Assembly (NCBI GenBank): GCA_963383645.1
Contig: OY726560.1
Span: 154,604,488 to 154,668,487 of the forward strand
Source: Muscardinus avellanarius
Lineage: Eukaryota > Chordata > Mammalia > Rodentia > Gliridae
DNA: 64,000 nt
Direction: 5' to 3'
The translations under genes and the position numbers were made by a program. The notes below the pieces were generated by a model. It saw nothing but the letters and a program-made list of their open reading frames with translations, was not told the DNA's origin and searched no databases. Below are positions 14,311-29,084 of this stretch, piece after piece; position 1 is the first letter of the stretch; every line of letters starts with the position of its first letter.

Positions 14311-14421
14311 CAGCTTAAAACAGGGTCTCACTAAGTTGCTGAGACTGGCTTTGAACCAGTGATCCTCCTGTATGAGTTTCCCAAGTACTGGGATTACAGT
14401 TGTGAGCCGTCATGCCCAGCT
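14311..14421 (-). mobile_element. Partial SINE (B1-like half)
   Basis: Only the B1-like half is present, antisense on the plus strand ('acagggtctcactaagttgc' to 'catgcccagct'). Confidence 0.8.
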
Positions 14422-15338
14422 ATGAGGTGCATCTGAAAACGCATTAAACCTTGCCCTCCACTGCCCCGCTCTCCACTAAACACCGCTTGGCAAAGCACTG
14501 CTAATGAGTGAGAAAGAGCTGACCACGGAGAGGAGAGAGGAAATTAGAAATCGCATTTCATTAATCTACAAAGAAACGAGTCTGCAGATTCCACTATGCC
14601 GCTGAAAAGAAGAATTACAAAGCCTTGAGCCAACACATGGCTCCACCACCAAGTACCTGGAAAGAGGGAAAATATAATTGACAGGGAGAAAACTATCACG
14701 TGCTACCTGTGTAATTATGCAGGGCCTGACTTATCATAATGGTACTATTGGCCCTGCACCCACAAATCCAGCTGTGTTCATACCCAATTTAGTATGGCAG
14801 CAATGAAAACCAAACACATTTTACTTAAAAGGTTTTTGTAGGTGGGCCTTTAGAACTAAAATTGAAAATTAAAAAGTAATATTTGCATTTATTTAAAATG
14901 TTTTAGTTTTTAAATCTTAACTGATAAGTAAAAACACAAAAGCCGTATGTATTTATGGGGTGCTATGTGATGGTTCAACACATGTATACATTGTGTAGTG
15001 TTTAAATCAGGATAAATACCTCTATCTCCTCTAAAAGTGCTTTTCGCCATTAGGAAATTTTCTTGGTAGGAATTTGTGTTTATTTTTTATTTCCTCTAGG
15101 GAAAACTCATGGTGGAGATAGATAAATGCCTCTACTTGGTTTATAATCAAGAAAAAATGGGAGAGGAGCTTTCTGGATATAGTTTAACATGGCCATGGGA
15201 ACAAATATTTCCACTTTTTTTCCTTTCCCAAGAGTAGAAATGTACATTAAAAAAATGTGACAGCTGAATTTCTAGCAAAGTAATACAATATGAAAATTAA
15301 CTAGTATCATGAAACAAAGAATAAAGATATGATCATAA

Positions 15339-15528
15339 GCTGGGCATGGTGGCGCACGCTTGCAATCCCAGTGCTTGGGAGGCTGGGACAGGAGGATCGC
15401 ACAGGTTCGAAGCCAATCTCAGCTACTTAGTGAGGCTCTCAGCAACTTAGTGAGACCCTGTTTCCAAATAAAATATAAATAGGACTGGGAGTGTAGCCTG
15501 GGGTTAGGAAGCCCCTAGGTTCTATCCC

Positions 15529-15572
<44 letters not shown>
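15339..15572 (+). mobile_element. B1-ID type SINE with AC-expanded tail
   Basis: Complete SINE flanked by a perfect 16-bp target-site duplication, aaagatatgatcataa, at 15323-15338 and 15573-15588. Its tail has become a run of about 20 AC units (from 15533). Confidence 0.95.
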
Positions 15573-15575
<3 letters not shown>

Positions 15576-15679
15576 GATATGATCATAAAAGCGATTTCAT
15601 GGTGACCATGTCCTGAAATAGGGGAAGGGCAGGAGATGGGAACACACCTGGGTGTGTCTGATAAGCTAGACGCTGAGGA

Positions 15680-15845
15680 CATCCGTGTATGGAATCCTCA
15701 GAACATTCTACAGAACGACATCACCAGCATAGCGCCATCATCGCGCCAATTTTACTAACAGAAAAGTAGAGGGGTTCTCAGCGTCACGTGGCATCTAAGT
15801 GTAGAGCCGGATTTGAATCCTAGTCTGTCTGACGTTAACTATTTT
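15680..15845 (-). mobile_element. MIR
   Basis: Antisense MIR pattern: 'ggaatcctcagaacattct', 'caattttactaacagaaaag' and 'gagccggatttgaatcctag'. Confidence 0.7.
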
Positions 15846-16324
15846 TCAGATTTATTATTGGCTTACCCAACCCTCACAAAGGCTATACGCATTATGCTGG
15901 GATCTTGTGATCCAAGGCACAGGAACCTTAGGGAATATGCCATCCTCAGCCCTCCTGGTTTAGGAGTTCTGGTTGAGAATATCTAGAGACAGAAAACAAA
16001 GGGCTAATCCAAATACTTGGACCATGGGCCCCTGGCTCTGGTGGACGCCCCTTTAGGCCTCTGTGGATCCCAGGAGCAGCAACACCTGCCACAGGTGAAA
16101 TGGTCCAGGCCTGCTGGTCTCCAGCGGACAGCGGATGTGTATGAAACAGTCTTCACTATGTGGGAGGGGCTCGGGCACACCTGAGCTTGGAGAGGGCTCC
16201 AGCCCCTCTGCAGGGTCAGGCACGGGATGTCCCTGATCTGAATCGCTCTTCATCGGGAGCTGGGTTTTTCTAGGTCCAACATTACCACTAAGCTCCCTTC
16301 CACCTGTCTTTGATCTGTGAAATC

Positions 16325-16963
<639 letters not shown>

Positions 16964-17008
16964 CTAGCTTTCCAAACAGGGGCCTACTTTTTAAAAAGCA
17001 GCAATTCA

Positions 17009-17215
17009 GCTGGGCGTGTTGGCGCACGCTAGGAATTTCAACATTTGGGAGGCTGAGACAGGAGGATCGCAGGTTCACAGACACCCTCAGCTACTGAGGC
17101 CCTTTGCAAGTCAGTGAGAACCTATTTCAAAATAAAGACTAAAAAATAGGGCTGGGGTATAGCTTGGAGGTAGAATGACCCTGGGTTCCATCCCCAGTAT
17201 GGAAAAAAAAAGCAG
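17009..17215 (+). mobile_element. B1-ID type dimeric SINE
   Basis: Full-length copy with the B1-like left half, the linker 'aaaataaagactaaaaaat', the ID-like half and an A-rich tail. Confidence 0.88.
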
Positions 17216-17316
17216 CAGCAATTTTATGGAATAATCTTAGCAATATTTAGAATTTCAGCATTCGTCCTGGGAAAATAAAAATTCATGGAAATAATGGATT
17301 TTTAAAAAGCAGAAGC

Positions 17317-17535
17317 CGTGGGTGTGGTGGCATGTGCCTGTAATCTCAGTACTTGGGAGGCTGAGACAGAAGGATCACAGGTTTGAAGCCAGTCTCAGCA
17401 ATTTAGCAAGACCCTCAAAAACTTAGTGAGATCTTGCTTCAAAATAAAAAAATAAATACAAATAAAAGCTGGGGAGGCAGCTCAGAGGTAGAGGCCTCTG
17501 GGTTCCCTGGGTTCAATCCCCAGTATTAGAAAGAG
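17317..17535 (+). mobile_element. B1-ID type dimeric SINE
   Basis: Full-length but more diverged copy, in the same orientation as its neighbour at 17009. It has a second 'gggttc' in the ID half. Confidence 0.85.
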
Positions 17536-17779
17536 TCTGATTTCCAGGGTAGAAATATTATTCTAGGTGACATCAAAGAGTAAGTGGTAGAATTAGGGTG
17601 ACATCATTCCACAAAACCAGTGAACTAATTCAGGGGTAGCACATTCATCCCTGGCTACGATGGCACAAGACAGAGACCGAACAGCATCCCTCCTCCCAGT
17701 GGGAGAACACACACTTAAAGCTCAGCTGCCCAGAGCATCAGGCCTTTAGCCCAGGTCCCAGATAGTCAGTATTTTAGGA

Positions 17780-18190
17780 TTAGTGGATGTTGTGGTTAGG
17801 TATAGAACAGCCCCTTGCAGAGCTCGTAAAGTGGAGTCTGGAGTTGACACAGTCAAGTCTTGAGGGTTGCAATCCCAGCAGGGGAGAAGTCCACTGTAAT
17901 GGATTTACCTGGGTGGTCCTGGGAGGCCCCTCAGGGTGCCGCCTTGGCGATATTATATTTGGTTCCTCTTCCTCCTGCTCTTTCTGGCTTCCAGCCTCCA
18001 TGATGTGAGAAGTGCAGCCCATGTACTCTCCCTCTCTCACCCTCCTACCGCCATGTTCTGAGATGCGAGGACCCTGGCTTCACATGGACGGAACCCAAAA
18101 CTATAGGAAAACAAATCTTTCCTCTAAGTTGCAGGGTTAGGCCTGCAGATTATGGCTGTGGGAATGCTGACTGGAACAGTGGGCTATGCC
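17780..18190 (+). mobile_element. MaLR-type solo LTR (old retroviral-like LTR)
   Basis: The sequence runs from 'tgttgtggttaggtat' to 'ctgactggaacag' and contains a pyrimidine-rich part and a late 'ctttcctctaagttg'. These are typical of MaLR LTRs. The copy at 42955-43350 belongs to the same family. No internal coding region is present. Confidence 0.6.
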
Positions 18191-18204
18191 GTCCCTGTCA
18201 CTAC

Positions 18205-18345
18205 TCAACTGTGCCGTGTAGCCAAGAAGTACCATAGACACACTCAGATGTGCACTCAGGCTAGCCTCAAGTTTGCCATCCTTCTGCCTCAGCCTCCCAA
18301 GTAGCTGGGACTACAGGGGTGTGCAATTACCCCGGCCATGTCTGA
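18205..18345 (-). mobile_element. Partial SINE (B1-like half)
   Basis: Antisense B1-like half ('cctcagcctcccaagtagct', 'gggactacagg'), without its ID half. Confidence 0.65.
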
Positions 18346-18505
18346 CATTCTGTAATCCTAGTACAAGGGAGGCTGAGAAAGAAGGATTACAGACTTGAGA
18401 CCAGCCTCAACAACTTTGCAAGACCTTCAGCAGTTTAGGGAGATCTTGTTTAAAAAAAAAATACTAGGTGGTATAGAATGTCCCTGGATTTAATCCTGGG
18501 AAGAA
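18346..18505 (+). mobile_element. Diverged B1-ID SINE
   Basis: Sense copy with degraded halves ('tctgtaatcctagtacaagg', then 'agaatgtccctggatttaat'). It abuts the preceding antisense half and is followed by a GGGA microsatellite that may be its expanded tail. Confidence 0.65.
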
Positions 18506-18506
18506 A

Positions 18507-18560
18507 TGAGGGAGGGAGGGAGGGAGGGAGAAAGGAAGGGAAGAGAAGAAAGAAAGCTGG
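18507..18560. repeat. (GGGA)n purine microsatellite
   Basis: Six or more GGGA units passing into GGAA/AGAA purine sequence at the end of a SINE. Confidence 0.9.
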
Positions 18561-19339
18561 CGATCTGAAAAGCTAAAATTGCTAAGTTAGATATGGTCAC
18601 AAACTGGTCAGTGTACCAAATATCTATCTTAAATTACTCATCTCCGTGAAGATAACTTCAGCAAGATAAAAATAATAATGTCAGAGAACTAAACATGGAG
18701 ATTGCTTAACTGTGCAGTGTTGAAAGCTGATTCGGGGATGAATTGCCCTTCATCGGATTGTTTTTGTTCTCAGCACACCAGAGGCCCTGAGCTGACCTAG
18801 TCGGGGACCGTGAAACATCACACAGTATCAGTACTGTGCAACCCAAGGCATTCATTTAAAGGTGTGAGTTTCTTTGAAGCACTTTTTTTTTTTTTTGCTG
18901 GACTCCAGGAATTTTGATATATAATGTTTCTGTTATCATTTAGTCTAATTATGTTTTAGTTGCCTGGATTATTTTTCTCTGACCCACTATTTAAAAGATT
19001 TGTAGTATTTTTCCAAATATGTGATGTTTTAACTAATCTTACTATTAATTAATAGGTCTCCCAATCCATGCACTCCAACCCCCTTTGCCCCACAGAGCAA
19101 ACTGTCACAGGATTGATTCTCATTCTCTCTCACTCACTCCCTCTCTCTCATATTCTTTTTTGCTCTCTCTCTCTCTGTCCATTTAACCCATATGCTAATG
19201 TCTAAACATATATTATTTGGTTTCACTTGCTTCTGATTTGAGGAAAAGGAGGGGAGCAACTATACTGATTGTCTCCTACAATTTTCCACTCAATTTATAT
19301 TTCTAATATTCATTCCTGATGTTGATTAAAGCTGTTGTT

Positions 19340-19830
19340 CAGTGTTTTTCTCTCCAGTATGAAGACCTCATTTATCTGTGTGTATGGTAATGGGCACTAG
19401 GTAGTTTTCAGTCTCTTACTGTGATGAGTAGTGTGTTTTGACCTTTCCTGTCTTCTGGGACTCACGTGCTGAAACTGATCTTGTATGTATCACCTGGAGT
19501 AGAGTTGCATGCAGCATCATAGGACATGCAAAGTTTTTCATCTTATAAGACAAGTTATTTTCCAAAGTCACTGTGCTAATTTACACTCACCAGCAACGTG
19601 TAAGAGACCCGCTGTCTCCATCCTGTTCAAGACCTGGGCATTGGCTTCTTAATTTTGCCAGTTGATGGATGTAGAACATTCTCTTGCCTACATTTCCTTG
19701 CTGCTGGCAAGAATACCTTTTCCTATCTATTAACCATGTGTTTTCTCTCCCATGAACTGCCATTTCATATCGTTGGCTGATTTTTCTACTGGGTTGTTTG
19801 CATTTTACTTACTGATTATATATATATGAA
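19340..19830 (-). mobile_element. Old L1 fragment
   Basis: Antisense of an ancient L1 3' region ('tttccaaagtcactgtgcta', 'cactcaccagcaacgtg', 'ttaattttgccagttgat', 'gttggctgatttttctac'). Confidence 0.65.
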
Positions 19831-19928
19831 GTTTAGCTTGGCTCTGCTAAAGAAACTGCCCCTTAGGACTTCAGGTGTAAGAAAGTTGGCAACTAAATTA
19901 TGATTTTTGTTTTCATTTGTTTTTGTTG

Positions 19929-20145
19929 TTGTTGTTTTGTACTGGGGATTGAACCCAGAAGCACTGTACCTCTGAGCTACACCCCAGGCTACATACACCT
20001 CTATTTTAATTTTTCTTTTGAAACAGGGTCTCACTAAGTTGCTGATGGCCTTGCTTAATTGTTGAGGCTGGCCTTGAACCTGTGATTCTCCTGTCTGAAT
20101 GTCCCAAGTATTGAAATTACAGGTATATACCACCATACCTGGCCA
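19929..20145 (-). mobile_element. B1-ID type dimeric SINE
   Basis: Antisense full-length copy, from 'tactggggattgaaccc' to 'accatacctggcc'. Confidence 0.88.
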
Positions 20146-20989
20146 AATCATAACTTTAATTAAAAGGTTCTCCAAATATAACACCATTTGAAATTCTCAA
20201 CTTTGCCAGGTGTCATTAGGATGTTAGTTGAAAAGAAAAGGAAGGAATAGGAACCATGAGAAGGAGTTCAGAAGATCCAGAGGAATGAATCTCTTCCTCC
20301 CATCAGCTACCCTTGGGCATCCTAACTAAACTACAGACACTACCATGGTCTGTCTTCATCAGTAGACTGCCTGCTTCTGAGGACCTGCATGGTTCTGGAG
20401 TAGGCCAATAAATGAGACCACCGTGGTGGCCCTCCATCACTATGTGGTGGCACTGTGCTGTGCTGCGTGGGCTAGAGCTGAAGGGGAGGCAAGACGGCTG
20501 CCCTCCAGCCACCTCCCTGGATTGCTCAGTGAGAGATGTCCAATCCTTGCTTGAGCTCGCAGTGTGCCTACCTGACATACAGAGCTCCTCAGTGTCCTGC
20601 GGAGGTTGATGCCATGTGCAACTAAATTCTGGCCAATGAGGTTTCAGCAAAAGTCTGTGTAGAAATGTCTTTTTATAGGAAATTGAAATTGGAGAGGAGG
20701 ACTTTTAAAAAGATTAAAGAAAATCCTTTCTCTCCTTCCTCTTCCTCCCCAGTCTGACAGGTAGAGCACCAGCTACCATTTTAAACTGTGACGTTAGATT
20801 AAAAGTCACAGGCCAACATGGCAGAGGCAGAAAGACAGGTGATTCCTGGGTTCCTGATCACGGGTTTCTATTTGGCCAGCCCTGTCCCTTTGTGATCCTG
20901 TGAAAAAAGAACTGAACTTAAGACAATGCTATTTGATATTTCTGTTGTTGCTGAACCTAACAATAACTAATGTATGTAGCAGTCAAGCC

Positions 20990-21090
20990 AGACCTGACGA
21001 GACGCTATTTCAAAGTAAACTAAAATAGGCCTGAGGTTGTAGCTCAGAGGTAGAACACCTCTGAGTTCGATCCCCAGTAACCCTTCCCCA
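20990..21090 (+). mobile_element. Partial SINE (ID-like half)
   Basis: The end of a B1-like half and a well-preserved ID half ('ggttgtagctcagaggtag', 'gagttcgatccccagta'), 88 bp from the exon 10 donor. Confidence 0.75.
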
Positions 21091-21154
21091 AACACACATG
21101 AAGCCATATTCTCTGCAAACAGAAGTAGGTGTTCTTTGACTTTCTGCTTTTCTA

Positions 21155-22813
<1,659 letters not shown>

Positions 22814-22825
22814 CTATATTAGCAC

Positions 22826-22826
<1 letters not shown>

Positions 22827-22866
<40 letters not shown>
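22827..22866. repeat. (ATT)n microsatellite
   Basis: About 13 uninterrupted ATT units, 130 bp from exon 9. Confidence 0.97.
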
Positions 22867-23184
22867 TCCAAATAGGTGAGAAAAGGTAGAGAAAAATCTT
22901 AAGACAATACAAGCCACGGGTATCCAGGTTCGATCTTACCTAGCAAGACGAGATAAAACCACACAGTGCTTACTGTTTAAGATGTCCAAGTGAAACGCAA
23001 GCCTAGCAATTATTTCTCCCTTTTGGGAGGCAATTATTTTTCTTAAAACAACTTTCTACCAAGTTTACCGAGGACACAAAGACAAATGAGCACAGCAGAT
23101 ACTCATCCTGCAGAGTGAGCCAGCAGTGATGATTTGGTAAAGAAAGAGGCCGAGCGTTTCTTCTTTTAAAGCACCGCTTCTGAA

Positions 23185-23730
23185 ATATGAGGGGTGCTCT
23201 GCATTACTGGACGTGTCCCCCAGAATTTATACATGAGAGCTACGACCCAGGTGATACTATTAAGGCGGGTGTGGTAGAGCATGAACAAAATCTAGTAGTT
23301 GGGAGGCTGAGATGGGAGGATCACAGGTTCAAGGCCAGACTTAGCAACTTGGTGAGGCCCCCATCAACTTAGTGAGCACCTCTTTCAAAATAAAAAATAA
23401 AAATGGCTTACAGCATAGCTTGGAAGTAAAATGCCCTGGGTTTAACCTCCAGTACCAAAAAAAAAAAAAAAAAAGTGATAAGGTGGGGTCTGTAGGAGGT
23501 GATTAGGGATTGGAAACCTTAAAAAGGGCTCAAAGAAACTAGCCAGGCCCCTTTGCCTTTCTGACTTCCTTCATGTGAGAACACAGCAAGGGGCAACCAT
23601 TAGAGAAACAGACTCTCAACACACACCGAATTTGCTGGCACCTTAGTTTTGGTCTTATAGGCTCCACAACCATGGGAAACAAATTCCTGTTGCTTATCAA
23701 TGACCCAGTCTCGGAGATTTTGTGAGAGCA
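23185..23730 (+). mobile_element. MLT1-like MaLR LTR, split by a SINE
   Basis: The two parts (23185-23262 and 23475-23730) together follow the MLT1 LTR pattern: 'gtgtcccccagaattt', 'aggaggtgattaggg', 'tcatgtgagaacacagcaag', 'caccgaatttgctggcacct'. This is an old retroviral-like LTR with no coding part. Confidence 0.7.
23263..23474 (+). mobile_element. B1-ID type SINE inside the LTR
   Basis: Sense copy with a poly(A) tail of about 18 bases, inserted into the MLT1-like LTR. The LTR therefore predates it. Confidence 0.85.
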
Positions 23731-24264
23731 GCTGAACAGACTCAAAGGAGCCATCCACGCTGGGTAGTTGATGGCACTTCTCCCTCCCTTGCTGTTACAA
23801 GGAAACTGGTTTAGAGCAGATGCAAACTTTGCCCTTTGAAAGAAGCTCTGAGAGGAGGTCCTGAGAGTTGAATGAAGCCAGACTGTAGCGAAGCAGACAC
23901 ACTCCACAGCTCAATGTCAGTGGACTGCTAAGGGCGCCCACATTTAGCAAAAAGAAAACCAGAGAAACCCAGCTGAACTGCATCGGCTCAGGATGGGGAG
24001 GGACTAAAAAGGAAGCTGAAAACAGGACACTGTTGAAGATATGATTGACCTTTTCATATAAAAGTGAAGAATCCATATAATTTGAGCTGTCAATGATCAG
24101 AATTTTCTCCTGGAAGGGGATTCCATTTTTTATGGTTTGGATATAGAATGTCTCCTGGAAGAACTCATGTACTGGCAATACAGAAATGTTCAAAAGGGAA
24201 AAAACTGAATCATGAGGGCTCTAATCTCATCAGTGGACATGTCCATTAACGGACTTTGTGGGCA

Positions 24265-24500
24265 GTAAGGCAGGCAGGTGGGGCATGGCTGAAGGCCGGT
24301 CATTGGGGTTGTGGCTTAAGACACTGTATATGGGCTCCCTTCTCCCCTTCTACTTCCCATTGCCATGTCCTAAGCTCTGCTGATGTGACTGGTCTAACAT
24401 GAACTGAGCCCTATGAAACCTCCAGAACTGTGAGCAAGTAAATCTTTCTTCCTCTAAGTTGTGGCTGTCAGGTATTTTGGAACATGATTTCAACTGTCTC
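24265..24500 (+). mobile_element. Partial LTR (MaLR type)
   Basis: LTR-like end: pyrimidine-rich part, 'gaactgagccctatgaaac', 'ccagaactgtgagcaagtaa', 'tctttcttcctctaagttgt', 'caggtattttgg'. Confidence 0.5.
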
Positions 24501-24748
24501 CAGTCACTGTCTTCTTTGGCTATTGTAATTGGCCTTAGAGGTGGAGAATACAGAATTAAACACATCCATCTTGGAGAAAAGGATGGATGGTACTGAAGAA
24601 CTCTGCGGCGCTGGTCATAAATTTAGAGTGTCACAGGGCCCGGATCTGTCTATCTCCGCAGAATCTGTGTGAGGTGGTAGTTGCATAAACACTTTATGCC
24701 CTGTTTCATGAGTGTTTTCATGAGGGAATGGTCTTAAGGAGGTGCTTA

Positions 24749-25057
<309 letters not shown>

Positions 25058-25199
25058 CTACCCCTATCCAGACATCCTCCAGATACCCAGGCTTACCTCT
25101 CCTGCCAACACCTGCCCTGCTGTCATCTCCTGAAGAGAAGCTCCAGACCATCTCCCTACCCTGGCCCTGTACTCTGAGCACCCAGTGCTTTAGGCAATC

Positions 25200-25545
25200 A
25201 CCTGCCGGGGTTTGAATGCTTGTGCTCCCCCACACCATGTGATTCATACCTAATCACCAGTGCAGTGGTGTTAAGAGGTGGCGCCATGAGGGGTGATTAT
25301 GTCTCCAGGGTGGAGGCTTCATAAATGAGATTAGTGACTTATACAGAGGCTAAAAAGAACTTGTTTGTCCCTTTAACCATCTGAGTATAGAGGGACACAT
25401 CCAGATAGTTATCCCTCACCAAATCCACCAGGGCCTGGACCTGGGACTTTCAGCTCCAGAGTGTAAGCAGTAGATTTCTATTGTTTATAAGCATCCTCGT
25501 TTATGGTGTTTTTGTTATAGCAAAGGGGCCCAGAAGTGTTTTCCG
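25200..25545 (+). mobile_element. MLT1-like MaLR LTR
   Basis: Old LTR pattern: 'ccggggtttgaatgcttgtg', 'atacctaatcaccagtgcag', 'ctccagagtgtaagcagtag', 'gtttttgttatagca'. It lacks coding sequence. Confidence 0.6.
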
Positions 25546-27039
25546 GTTGTGGTCGTCACCTCCCTGGCTGTGGTCATTACTCTTTCACTCTGATTTCCTG
25601 CTTTCCTAATAAATATTGCCCAAATACTTATGTCTTAAATATATTTTATAACTTATGAACACCTGCACTGGCAGGGCCCAGGGGATGGCCACGGGCCCTG
25701 CCCTCCTGGAGCTGGCCCTGCAGCCACAGATGGGAGAAAGGAGGCGACCTGCTCCTCGTGAGAGGAACGCCCAGCACCGTAGCCATGGTGACAGGCGTCT
25801 TGGGGTAACAGTGTAAAAGCAGGCTGCATCTTGAAAGTGAAAGCCGGATGAGCTGTTTTCTGGATTTTGCTTTATAATCAGCTAGTCAGACTGACAGCTT
25901 TGGTCTGTGAGAAAGACACACACTGCCAGAGGAGGTAAGGAAGGTGCTGCCAGCCCCAGAGAACAGCTGCCCTGGGGACCGAGGACACTCCTGCCCGGAG
26001 GCTGCCCGGCCTGGCCTCACTGCGCCAAAGAATTGTCTGTGCATTAGCTCTTAAGCAGTTTTGATTTGTGGGGCTAAGCTTGTTTAGCCATGCCAGGGCG
26101 AGAAGACCTAACTCAAGGGGCGCCCTCCACTCGCTCAGCGTTTACTGAAGCTCCTGCTCCTGCAGGCACCCCGTGGGCTCCATGCTCCCATGAAGCCTTC
26201 AGTCCTCAGGGACAATTTCCTGACTGTGTTAAAGACAGGAGGGATGCTCAGGTGCTGCTGGAGCAGAGAAGGACATCTCAGCCAGGGTGGTTGGCAGACA
26301 GGTTCCCGCTGGGGAGGGATTTGCCCTTTTAAAAGATAAGCCAGAACCGCCTGGCAAGAAAAGATGAAGGCACAGCCCCCAGGGGGACAGCACGGGCTGA
26401 ACGTGTGCAGACGACCTTCCAAAAACCTCCTGATTGGCCAAATGATCCATAAAATGTCCTTGTAAATGGTAAATAAACAAATCTGTTGCAAATTTTATGG
26501 TGGGTTAAAATCTATTAGAACTGGAAAATTGATATTAAGCAGAATTTAGGAGACAGTGCAGTTGTCGTAGCACGTGCTTCATTTCTCTTCCATTACACAA
26601 TACTCTGTAAGAACCAGACAGTGGGTTTAAGGAGCATTTCTAAAGGGCTGGAAAGATTCATCACCGCTATCCCTGACTTTTATGGCTCACCTACGAAGGG
26701 TGACAGATGCAAGCTTCGCTGGGAATTCTGGGCCTAATTCTCTCACTGCTCCGGGGGGGGGGGTGAGAATGTGCTTCATTTCATAATAACTTATTTTGTG
26801 TCACAATATTTAAGTGAGAGGAAGCTGACTACCAAAGACTCTAATTTGTGAGACAGTGAAGACAGAAGCCCACCATAAACTCAGAAGCAACGTGCAGCAG
26901 ACACACAGCTTGCACACCCATCACGAGGAAGGATGCAGAGGAGACTGGAGCCACCAGCAGAGACACAGCAAGTGCATCGCCAGTGATGCCAACAAGAGCA
27001 GAAGAAAACATTGTTTCTCTGTTCAATTGCACCCTCATG

Positions 27040-27150
27040 GCCACCAAGGGAAACAGATGAGGCAGAATGATTGTCTCCATTCTACAGATAGGAGACTGAG
27101 GCTCAGAGATAGTCATCGAGCTGGGATGGGAGGAGCCAGGACTTAGGATT
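27040..27150 (-). mobile_element. MIR fragment
   Basis: Core of an antisense MIR: 'tctccattctacagatagga', 'gactgaggctcagagata', 'ggagccaggactt'. Confidence 0.6.
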
Positions 27151-27180
27151 CTTAGGGATATTCTCCAGGTTCTACAGTAT

Positions 27181-27236
27181 GATTCTGTCCATGAAGGATT
27201 CCGTCCATGAAGGATTCTGTCCATGAAGGATTCTGC
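27181..27236. repeat. 16-bp tandem repeat, about 3.5 copies
   Basis: The unit ATTCTGTCCATGAAGG repeats with a single C/T change in the second copy and a partial fourth copy. Confidence 0.9.
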
Positions 27237-27672
27237 CACCCATTCTGTCTGCTGCACATTGTAGCAATTCTAAAAGACGGCCACAGCACACTGCCATCTC
27301 CTTTGAGGCGCCGTGCACTAGTCTCTGATTGAGTCAGAATTGATCTCAGCAGGTCCTGATCTGCAGGAGACCCATGGCTTTGTGTTCAGACCAATGGCTG
27401 CTTCTACAGACACAAGAGCCAGGCGGTTCACCACTAGCTAGGTGTGAGTCCAAGCTTTAGGACCAGGACTAGCCGCCCAGGGTGTACCATCCTCTCCCTT
27501 TCAATTATCCACAGAAGTGAAGTACTGAAAGGACTAGAGATCTTAGCCTCAACACTAGAAGAAGACCAGTATCATCTTCCCTCAGGATATGCGAAGATTC
27601 CTGGACCACGAGCCACCAGAATCACCCTTTAAACTCTACCCCCCACTAAGGTTTAGATTTGGAAAGTCTCTA

Positions 27673-27696
27673 AAACAAACAAACAAACAAACAAAA
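27673..27696. repeat. (AAAC)n microsatellite
   Basis: About six AAAC/CAAA units next to an LTR start. Confidence 0.9.
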
Positions 27697-27699
27697 CTT

Positions 27700-28012
27700 T
27701 TATGTTGAAACCATGATCCCCAGGGCAGGACGGCTCAGAGATGGGGCACGTTGGAGGAGGGGCCACTGGGGGCGTGGCCTTGAGGACGTTACCTGTACGT
27801 GTCCCCTCCTCTTGCTCTCTCTGTTTCCAGCCACCATGAACTGAAAGTGGCTTTACTCTGCCACATATCTTGCTGCCATGTTTCTACCTTGGAGCTGGCT
27901 GACCATGGACTGACCCCTAAAACCCTGAGCCCAATAAATTTTTTTTTTCTCCAAGTTGTGCTTGTCAGGTATTTTGGTTACAGGGATGAGAAGCTAGCTA
28001 ATACACACCCAC
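27700..28012 (+). mobile_element. MaLR-type LTR
   Basis: It contains 'tatgttgaaaccatgatccc', 'ggaggaggggccactggg', a pyrimidine-rich part, 'accatggactgacccc', 'gcccaataaa' (LTR poly(A) signal) and ends 'gaagctagctaataca'. It is related to the copies at 31718, 47515 and 61438. Confidence 0.7.
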
Positions 28013-29084
28013 TGTAGTATTTTTTACCCAAGCCATATTTTCCCTGCAGTGGCACAGGGCTGCTATTAAAAGAACTCCATGCCATTGTGTCATCATGGTA
28101 AAAAAAAAGTATCTTTCACTCATGAGAACATGGACATTTCAAGAATCTTCTCTGAGAAAGTCCTCTACAATTCTCCCTGCATACTGGCACTCTAGAAGGT
28201 CAAGAAGCATGTCTCTGGTGACTGCCAACACCATGAAGACAAGGGTCATTACCTACTCTGCTCTTCCCAGTAAAGCAATCACAAACATCACCAGCAAAGA
28301 CGTCATTCACTTACATGCATCCTTCTCACAAGGGAATACAACTGGGTGATTCTTAAAAGAATCAAACCTACTTTTTTGGAATTCAGGTTTTGGTAGTAAT
28401 TGTGTAGCTTTTGAGGGGTAAAGAGAGAGCAAGGAATATAATTTTCACTGGTCTGGATCATGTAGTCTTAACAAGGGTGGGAAAGTTGGTTCTTTGGGCC
28501 TAAAACATCTTAGATATCACAATGCTCAACCTTACCTGGAAAAATCTTATTCCTAAGAACTTAATATAGTAGAGAGTGATTAGGTAGAACATATCTTTAA
28601 AAAACTAGTTAAGGAGGCATTAAGAAAAATAAAGATTAAGAAACACCACATAAGTACCAGAGTTTGCAAGACTTGTTTCTTTGACTCTGAAAGGAGAATA
28701 CATTTTGCCATCCTGGTGTCTACTAAATTCTAGGGTTCCTGATTCTTTCATCTCTACAAAAGGAGATAGAATAAAGAGTTATCTCCCAATAACACATTTT
28801 TGCAATATATCAGAATAATTATTCCTAAAGATGGTAAAGTTACACATGATGGCACTTGTGCCTTGTCTCCCTCTTTGTTGATATTTATTTAAAGTAGGGG
28901 TCAGTCAAATGCTTCAGAGCAGTAAAAATGCTAAGAAATTCTGATGCACCCACTGCCCAGATCATGCTGCAACACTAATGGCAAAATATTAACTGAGAAA
29001 TGTATGGGAAAGATAAAACTAGCTTCTGATCAAAATCATACAAATTCTGTGAACACAGAAGTTCAAACACTGGACAGAAATGGT

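Noticed and set aside
20255..20660. Possible LTR-like block
   Set aside because: It has a few LTR-like words, but no clear order of signals or boundaries, so it was not listed.
26752..26763. G-run of about 11 bases (another at about 42905-42917)
   Set aside because: Short homopolymers with no surrounding G-tract pattern. Length is also unreliable in assemblies.
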